A program made the position numbers and the translations under genes. Positions 55,966-64,000 of a stretch of 64,000 nt of DNA are shown piece after piece; positions within the stretch are counted from its first letter, which is position 1, and every line of letters begins with the position of its first letter. The stretch spans positions 37,961,818 through 38,025,817 of the forward strand of contig JAFMSR010000014.1 of the NCBI GenBank assembly GCA_022818135.1, written 5' to 3'. Source of the DNA: Saxidomus purpurata (taxonomy: Eukaryota; Mollusca; Bivalvia; Venerida; Veneridae). The notes beneath the pieces were generated by a model that was given only the letters and a program-made list of their open reading frames with translations, had not been told where the DNA came from and ran no database searches.

Positions 55966-58900
55966 TGTATCATAAATTTTGCATTTGCTACAAACAACTT
56001 AGCCAGATCACTCTGTCGATTCAGGTCCTAATGTCCACAAAATGAAAAACGCAGATTCTCAGACAGCGTGGCTCCAAATGACCATCCTTTCTAAATGCTG
56101 AATATAACCCTACCCTGTTGAAACCCTAGATTCAATATTTATTTAAAACATGTACTTTTAACTAAGCATTTAGATACTCACAACACTTGACTGATTTATA
56201 TCCAAATGGTTGTAAAAACTTGTATTCACTACACCATGAAAAACCACAATCTATATCTGACGAACATGCCAATTCATAAAACACCAAACAAACTGCTGAC
56301 TGTTGTTGTAGTATTAATATCCCCTGGCCGACACCTTCAGCACTGAAGGTCAGCAAATGACTAATAAAATATTTTCACACAAGTTTTCACTAACATTCCA
56401 GCTGATCTAGTGAGACTGCAGAATTTTCTCCACTACCGTACAACCAGAAAATATTGCTGTGTCAATATTTTTACTCCTCAGGGGAATGGGAATCATGACA
56501 TTGTAGCCTCGATCATCATTATGAACCACTGGCTTGTAAGACATCATAGGCTTTTGTTTCCTGTTTTATTAATTCTTAAATTACCTTAGAAAATTTTAAT
56601 TTGGACCTAACCATTTATTGTTCAAAGGGGTGTTGATTCAAAATTTGCTGACTAAATAGTAAACCATTCAGATCCAGTGTCTTTTTTCAGTCTGAGGGGA
56701 AAGGTGGCGGGGCCCGTCAGAAGGGGAATTTTTACGCCATTTTGCCAGAATAGGGGAATTTTTTAGAAAATGTATAAAATATACTGTTTAAAAATGTTGT
56801 ATTATAAAGAACCAAAACTATCAAGTATGTAAATGACATTATTCTTCTGCTAAATATAAAGAGAGGGCATAAGAATTTAACATAACAAAATTTTATATAA
56901 AAATCTGGTGTCAGGAACATAACTTAGCAGCATAGGTGTTAAAACACACGTGAATAATAAGTTAATACTTCTATTTTCAATTGCAAACGTTGTATTAGTA
57001 TCTTTATTCATCTTTGGAACACTGTTTTCGTTGAAAAATTAACAAAAATCGGGGTCGCGAAAATAGGTGACAAACGAAAATCGGCGATTTTCGCGCCACT
57101 ATTTCTCATGTAACGTGTCAAGATAGTTGCAAGAAATTATTCTGGTGCTTCCATTTATGAAATCTTATGTTTTTATAACAAGTTTGGCCAACTCTTGATT
57201 AAATTAATCAAAGATTTTTTCAACATTTTGAGGGGAATTTTTGTCAAAAATGGGGAAAAATATATATTAATTTTGGAGGGGAATGGGGCCGAATTTCGGC
57301 CCCAAAAAGGCCCCAAAAAAAACACTGAGATCTGATCATGATCTGCACTGGTTGTAACCATTTTATCTTTCTTTATCAGTAGTGACAATGAGAATATGTA
57401 GTGGGTCTGTCACTTCCAGTGTTACAATATTAGACCACTCTAAAAGAAATGTTTTACTTTCCTTGATAACAGCACCCTATGTAATTGATTCTAACAATGT
57501 AGCAGCTCATTAAAATCAATCGAGGATTAAGAAATGAAGTACACTTTTCTGTCAATTACTGCTGATGGAAAGGTTCCAGCCTAAGTGTTTTATGGTCATT
57601 TATCAAATATTCGTAGACACAGCTGGTTTTTCCATCCAGGACTACGCATTGACCACTGTATGCAGACATGATGACTAACGCTATGGAATTTTGTGTACCT
57701 AGACATTGAGTGTGCGTTTGCAATAAGAATCCCTCAGCTCCCTTACGCATGGCATTACACACCTTTGGCAAAAGTTAGACATCAACCAGTTCCCAAAGTC
57801 ATGACATAAACAAGAGATGACAAAGAACACAGCAAAAAGTATCAACCGGAAATAACAGGATAGTTCTCAAGTTCCACAATAGTTCTCAAGTTCCACGTGA
57901 CAACTTAATCCAGAGATCAAATCTGGATGACTTCATATCAATTTCACAGAAATATCAATTCATGGAAAGTATGCATAAATTTACCAGAAAACAGACAGCC
58001 TTGAACAGACGCTGAATAGGGATATAAAACAACAACCGACACATGATGAAAGATCAATGCTTCCTATTTCCTATTCCAAATCAAATTTCCCAACTGTCTG
58101 TGGATATTTTCCACTCTATTTCACCTCAATAGGTCTATGTTACAACATTACACGATATTCTTGACGAGTTTCGTGGTAAATTGATTCGCATTCTTGTTGT
58201 TTTTTTTCGAGCCAAAGGAATACAATGTATATCAAATGTACAAGATGGATATAACAGCTTGCAATTTCTTTATGCAAAACCACTTTTTCGAACACTACAC
58301 ATTCTCAGGTCCTGAGTCATGATTAGTTACATTTCCTGAATGGCAATAATTAATTTGCTATAACTGTATAAAAAAAAAAACAATACATACATTTATAAAC
58401 TACTACAATGTAGTTATTGCCTTAAATATCTTTCCAAACAGTCACCTACTGTTTGCATTTTACAATAGGTATCAGGGATATCAAACAGTCATAATATATG
58501 TATGGCTTGTATGGTAGGTGTGAAGTTATGCATGACTTCTGACTTTCTGACACCTGAAAAGGTTGAATGAATGATATTGTCAATTCTGAAATCAGGAAGG
58601 TTGTTTACATGGTGTGTTTTCTCATTTGCTCACAGTATTTTATGTATCCTGTTGGTGAATGAATTGTAGTTACCTAGCCCTCATAATCTATCCTAAAATC
58701 CACAGGTTCACTGTTTAGATATTCAAATATCCCCTCTTCTAGCTAAACAGAAGTACAAGAGCTAGCCAGTCCCAGGTGTAATTAATTAATGAGTCTGTAA
58801 GTAAGAATACAACAAGGTACTGCAAATTAAATATTTTGGCTATTCCAGAAAAAATGGTACAGGTGTCTCTATACACCTGTTTGGCTTTTTTTTTCTAAGG

Positions 58901-59426
58901 ATAGTAATATATTATTACCCTGATGTTCCATGTACTACAGACTTTGCCGAACATTTTGGAATATTAAATTAACATTGCTTGTTCTACTTTTGTGGCCACC
59001 CCCTTCCCCCAAAATAAAAGATTACTTTTAGTTTCATCCTTCACACAGTTAACCTAGGACTTTTAACAGGACCTGGTGTCTTCCCATAAGAAAATCCTAC
59101 CTTCCCCCAGTTTTATTTCCGCTTTACCCCAAATACTACACTATTTTGTCAGCAAACTAAGGTTGCAGTCCTACGTAAAATTACATATACAATATCATAT
59201 GAATTCACTATAAAAGGTAGCGGTAATAAAAATTTTAGCTGCATTTATTTATGTAATGATTTACCACATAAAGTTGTGTATGATGATAAATTGTACTGTA
59301 TAATGTAGGGCCAAAATAAACTACAGTATATAACTTCAACAGACTGTATCATGCAGTGTCAGTCTCCTATGAATGATGATGAAAATTTTAACTATCGATA
59401 CGGTATCTTCGCAATCATGTTTAAAA
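55966..59426. other. Upstream region of KY-like gene 2, part 2
   Basis: No exon is supported on either strand. Around 56690-57320 AGGGGAATTTTT and GGGGAA-type motifs recur (56742, 57232, 57278), which suggests a decayed repeat. A short direct repeat TAGTTCTCAAGTTCCAC lies at 57860-57897. Confidence 0.45.
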
Positions 59427-59556
59427 TACACTAGACTAATGTTTCGGTCAATATCTAGTTTTGCGGACCTGTAAAAAGATGATATTGACCGAGGAGGTCA
59501 GTATCATTTATTCATTGGTCTGCAAAATTATGTATTGACCGAAACATTTGTCTAGA
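59427..59556. mobile_element. Small palindromic MITE (~130 bp)
   Basis: ACTAGACTAATGTTTCGGTC AATAT on the left pairs with ATTGACCGAAACATTTGTCT AGA on the right, and CTAGTTTTGCGGACCTG pairs with TGGTCTGCAAAATTAT nearer the centre. The centre also carries an inverted GATATTGACCGAGG / GGTCAGTATC. Confidence 0.75.
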
Positions 59557-60944
59557 ATCATTATATATACCTCATAACAAGAAGTGAAAATATGCAAAAC
59601 ATAACAGAAATGTCTTAAAATCCACACAGGTCTACATGTACTTTTGTGGGCCAGGCACATGATCACTATCGGCCAATCAGGATAAAGGATTTGCGATAGG
59701 TATACGATATTATTATTTGTAACACTAAAAGTTACATAATATTATGTCTTACCCTAGAAACTATTCTTTTTCAAATGAAAAATCCCTTATGTTCGTTTTT
59801 AATTCAAAAGTACATGGCATAATACAGAGCATGCACACATGCATATGCAGTATATTTTTCCCAGTAAACTTATATATAATGATAATTTTTCAGTCATTGT
59901 AATTTTTTCACAATTAAATAATCTACCAAACAGCTATTGATTACTACTGTTGAAAGAACCTGTGGCCCACACATTTGCTATTGTTTTGCTGTATATAAAT
60001 TCCTGCTATTTATTATGCACATGTCCATCTTTAACAGCAATAAAATATGTTTTAAAGTCACAAACAATAACATTTTATTTTACATGCAAACATAATAGAT
60101 ATAAATGCCTTCTAAACATGCTAAATGTGCAGACTATGAAGACATTATCTGGGAGAATCTGCCTTGCTACACAGCCAGCTACCATCAGATAACATACTGC
60201 AACAGTACCCCCTCCTCCCACCTTACAAATATACAACCTATACCAGATTAGATCATTAATCAAACAAAAACACCTAGCATGCATTTATCCTTCCTTTAAT
60301 TTCTCCAACTTTTAACAAATACCACATGGACTTTTCACCTTTATATATTGTAAACAAGAAAGTTTTGAGCAGCAATTATTTACAGGGAGTCAGCAATAAG
60401 TGATTATTCAACACATGTACATGGCTCTGAGAAAGTTCTGTCTGCTTTTTTCAGCGTTTTTTTCAGCATTTATACAAATACTGGAACCATTTGAAAGTGG
60501 CGAGAACAAAGAGCATGAAATTTTAAAATCCCTAAAAATGATGCACATTCTTTCGAAATTAAATAAAAATGTCTACAACAGTTGCTGATTTTACGGCACT
60601 ATATGTCAGTTTCTATGTTCCACTGGTATTCCATTTTGCTTTCAAAATATCTGGAATTGCCAATCACAGATACAGACTTTCAAGAAATTGATAAAACAGA
60701 TAACAGTTCTTGTGAGTAGCAGATCATCTGGCAACTAAACCTCTAACCTAATCAAACAAATCAATGCATCAAATAATTGTAACTGAAATATTCTGTCAGT
60801 TACATCTTGGTAAAATTTTACCTCTTGTTTTCATGCTATCTCCTGCAAAGCATCAGGTACATGTACAGTCTTGCCAATTGGGAAACAAAGGAGCTGTGAG
60901 GCAAGGAATTAATATTGTGGTAAAGTACTACAAATGTCATTGTG
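59557..60944. other. Upstream region of KY-like gene 2, part 3
   Basis: AT-rich. No exon or clear repeat was recognised. The open frames 59950-60588 show no domain. Confidence 0.45.
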
Positions 60945-61160
60945 TTTGTAGGAGTTTTTTCACCAGTTCCAACCACATTTTTGTCATTTTTACAAGCAGG
61001 CACTTTACCCAACCATTGGTCCTGGAAAGAACCAGTATTACATCCCAATTCTCCGTAAGAAACTGCCAACTTTCTCACAAAAAGAGACCTGATCAGTAGC
61101 AGGCCTCAAACCCATGACCCTCAATCAATGGGAGATTAGTGATTTCAGGTCAGCAACTCT
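60945..61160 (-). mobile_element. SINE family 2 copy
   Basis: CCAACCACATTTTTGTCATT, AAGCAGGCACTTTACCCAAC, TAAGAAACTGCCAACTTTCT, CAGGCCTCAAACCCATGACC and CAATGGGAGATTAGTGATTT. Confidence 0.75.
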
Positions 61161-61177
61161 AGTAATTGCTTTCTATT

Positions 61178-61340
61178 TTGCTTGGGTTTTAATGTCTGTT
61201 TTCAACAGTATATTTCAGCTATTTATAGGTGGGCAATTTACCTAACCATCATTCTAGACTGCCGCTGTAAGAAAATGCCAACTTGCTAACGAGGGGTTTT
61301 GAACCAATGACCCTCAATCAGTGATATCAAGTCCGCAAGC
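61178..61340 (-). mobile_element. SINE family 2 copy, tandem to the previous one
   Basis: TTGGGTTTTAATGTCTGTTT, GGTGGGCAATTTACCTAACC, AAATGCCAACTTGCTAACGA, TTTGAACCAATGACCCTCAA. Same strand as the copy at 60945, about 20 bases away. Confidence 0.7.
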
Positions 61341-63566
61341 AACCAGAGCCAGGTTCCAAAAATGTAAAGATAATGCTAACTCTACTTTTTTCACTGTATC
61401 CAGTTCAGTTTCATGATTTTCCAGCACCACTTATCATCACAGTATCGATTATCAATATATCAACCTGATCACATTGTCCATTCAATACAGCTCCAATCAA
61501 TTATATGACCATTCCACCTCTGCAAAGCCTAATTATTTTCTCCACAGCAAGACTATAAGAAATGTAGCGAAGTCTTCTCAACCATTCAAAAAGGCCACCC
61601 GAAAAGACTGAAATTTTTTACTTTTACTTTTATGTAATTTACCATGTGGTCTCTTAAAAGAGCCAGCCATTTCTTTCAAACTGATGAGATACCTTTTGGA
61701 GCATATTTGTACATTTTCCTTCAATGCCACGCCCAAGTCAGGTAGGCAAATAGTAACCATTCTTTATCTATAGCTAGACCCCGCCTCTACTGAGATTTAA
61801 GCCTTCAGCTTCCTTCCCTCCAGGCCTGATGCCTGCACCATGTATACCAACGGCTACTGTAACAGATGCTAAAACTGACTAATCTAGATGCGTTCAACAG
61901 TTCATACATACAGACAAAACCGGAGTGAATCAAGTTTGAATAAATACAATGATCCATAAAAATTATATTAAATGTTTCCATGCCAAAAACGGATTGACTT
62001 TATCAGTTGAAATAACAATCTCTGCAGTCTGCAAAACATTGTAGACCTCATTCCAGGTAATCAATATTGCAAAATTAATTGCATAGTCAGCAAAATGCAC
62101 TCTCTCTCTCTCTTGCTGCTCACCTGGCTTTATGAGCCATTAACCAGCACTTAAAAGGGTGGTAACACAGTCTTTACATGCTTTTGTGCATATTGTGCCC
62201 ATTTCTATCCACATTCTATTATCAACCAATATTGCATAGGTTAAAAAATTTACTTTTGCTATAAAGTTCAAATATTGAAAATAATGTCAAAAGACGGATA
62301 AATATTTTAACCTTATATTTATACGCTTATTGAACGTGGAAGTTAATAGCTTTATAGTTAAACATGTGTAAACTCACAAACCAGGTTTTATACAAACAAA
62401 TTCATTTATTTAATAAATCATCAAAACATGAACGATTTTGCGAGATTATGCCAGCAGGTTGCGTAGGACGAGTACTCAATCTTCAAGGATATTCAGTTGA
62501 CAGATCGAGACTGTTGCACAACAAGGCCCACGCAAACTTCAACTGTTCAAACAAACCCTAATCTGAAACAAATTAAAGTGCATTTTATGACTAAGGTACG
62601 CGGCTGTTTTTGGAGTTAGGAGAGATGCCAGTCATTGCAATTGTATTCACTTCATGTCGCCCATTTAACTCCTGTTCCATGGCATTACATTAGTATTTAA
62701 ATGGAATTTTCATAGCACTAAGTTTTCTTTGTACTGTCAGCATCCCTTCCCACTCTTGAAAGTTCAACTGGCCTTTACAATGTTACAGGAAAACTCCCAA
62801 AGTCTAACTTCTTTCTTTTTGCACATACTTTCAGCACATTCTAGTTTACTCAGGATGTTTCATGTTTGTTATAAATGTCTTTTTTACTTGATGCACTTAC
62901 TGCTAACTTCACCAGGACGCTATTCACTGTGCTATATTTACTGCTTGCTTGGAATGTCTTACTATTTAGTCATTTCAAAAGCATTAACTAAGTGTAATGC
63001 ACCTTAAAACTCAAGATACATCTAAATTCTTAATATTGGCATAATGCAGGGTACTTTGCAAGTATCTACAATGTATGACTCAATCAGACTTTGGAATGAT
63101 ATTTATTGACTCTTTATAAAAGGCCTTACAAGGACATAAATCCCAAGCTCTTAACTGATATTGAACAACTGGCTGGTAGCATGTATAATAGGAAAGTTTT
63201 CCAATTTATAAAACATAGAAAATGTCCCTGCAAAACACACCATTTTTCTCCGATCACCACTTGGGTACATGTGAATGACAAGCAGTATCTTATGTATATA
63301 GGAAACAGGGATCAGCGCCAACACCCACGTTTCTGATCCAAATTTATCCATCAGACTAATAAATTCTTCCTACTGTGATTTCAATAGATATTAAACCAGG
63401 CAAACAGACTGCATGCAGAACATCAACGTTACTTGCACAATTTTCATGCACTATCTTCTCATGTACTTTTTCATTTTTACAGGTGAACATTTTCTACAAT
63501 GGTGTGTCCTTGACCTTTGAGCTGAGGAGAACAGTGCTTCCTAGTAGTACTCTACAACTCTGTGAA
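61341..63566. other. Far right region, no gene recognised
   Basis: AT-rich, with a CTCTCTCTCTCT microsatellite at 62100-62112. The open frames (62364-62561, 62729-63007, 63106-63336) have no recognisable domain. Confidence 0.45.
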
Positions 63567-63775
63567 GGGGAGCCACCTTGGTGCAGTGGTTGCGCATTCA
63601 CCTTAGGATTGGAGGGTCCTAAGTTCGATCCCCACCAGTGCCCATGTAGTAGTAGTGTCCTTAGCTAAGACACAGATAATTCCACATTGCCTCTCTCTCT
63701 TCGAAAATGATTCCATCTTGAGAGAGTCTCGCGTTTTATTCATATAAGTTGTAAAGAACTTACTTCCAATCAAGA
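63567..63775 (+). mobile_element. tRNA-derived SINE, family 3 (best copy)
   Basis: The head reads GGAGCCACCTTGGTGCAGTG, GTTGCGCATTCACCTTAGGA, then TCCTAAGTTCGATCCCCACC (B-box-like). The body follows: GTCCTTAGCTAAGACACAGA, TAATTCCACATTGCCTCTCT, then ATAAGTTGTAAAGAACTTAC. The A-box-like TGGTGCAGTGG and B-box GTTCGATCC are well preserved, so it is probably the youngest copy here. It is preceded by a GTCCTTGACCTTTGAGC motif. Confidence 0.82.
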
Positions 63776-64000
63776 TTAAATAAATTAGTAACAAAAAAAA
63801 ATCTGTGAAGTTTTATCATAATAACACAATAACATTAAACAGCTGAGATTTAAACTATTGCTGTATAATCCCTATTAGGGCGTGACCTTGGCCAGCCATG
63901 TTGTTATTGTTGCATTTGTATCAGCTGTTGCCGCTGCTGTTTTTGTAGATGTCATTAATATTGCTGCTGCTGACTGAATGTCTACCAACAAAACATCCAG

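Noticed and set aside
63375..63668. Plus-strand ORF of 97 codons
   Set aside because: The C-terminal third is translated from the family 3 SINE, and the rest has no recognisable feature.

Overview
The window is animal nuclear DNA, most likely from a bivalve mollusc. It is AT-rich, and its genes are split into short exons with GT-AG introns. It carries three kinds of tRNA-derived SINE, elements with ~160 bp internal tandem repeats plus ACGG-type microsatellites (the pearl / non-autonomous Helentron style known from bivalves), and many copies of a GTGACCTTGACCTTTGA-bearing repeat. No prokaryotic gene organisation is present. The species cannot be named from the sequence.

Three genes can be supported. 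(1) The left edge holds the last two coding exons of an unrecognised plus-strand gene (459-1925). (2) A minus-strand gene runs from 21446 to 8092 in ten coding exons and encodes an 823-residue kyphoscoliosis-peptidase (KY)/hillarin-type protein: a Pro/Gln-rich N-terminus, a transglutaminase-like domain and a series of Ig-like beta-sandwich repeats. A possible alternative first exon lies at 29838-29900. (3) Upstream and in the same orientation lies a paralogue, from 53859 down to at least 35527, with six coding exons (505 codons), the same core and no recognisable C-terminal third. All splice phases were checked by hand and join in frame. The two genes look like a tandem duplication in which introns were later lost or gained. 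In both proteins the usual catalytic Cys position of the transglutaminase-like fold is occupied by a basic residue (Arg, Lys), while the His and Asp remain. Both are therefore probably non-catalytic, possibly structural, proteins. KY/hillarin proteins are linked to muscle and cytoskeleton in other animals; that role here is inference.

The rest is introns and intergenic DNA filled with repeats. These include minisatellites at 1-342 (31 bp unit), 12386-13402 (67 bp), 19008-19465 (33 bp), 42376-42597 (44 bp) and 45010-45228 (~59 bp). Non-autonomous transposons lie at 17187-17758, 22838-24318 (with a TTAA-flanked MITE nested at 23040-23585), 32514-33577, 48062-49353 (499 bp inverted arms, 5 bp target duplication), 51608-53013, 53269-53671 and 59427-59556. 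About twenty SINE copies are also present. Several homopolymer tracts (26338-26851 A/T, 28447-29327 G/C, 27206-27262 G, 24181-24203 G, 2627-2676 C/G) look like assembly or consensus artefacts. The best 'system' here is the tandem pair of catalytically altered KY-like genes and the layered transposon insertions in their introns.
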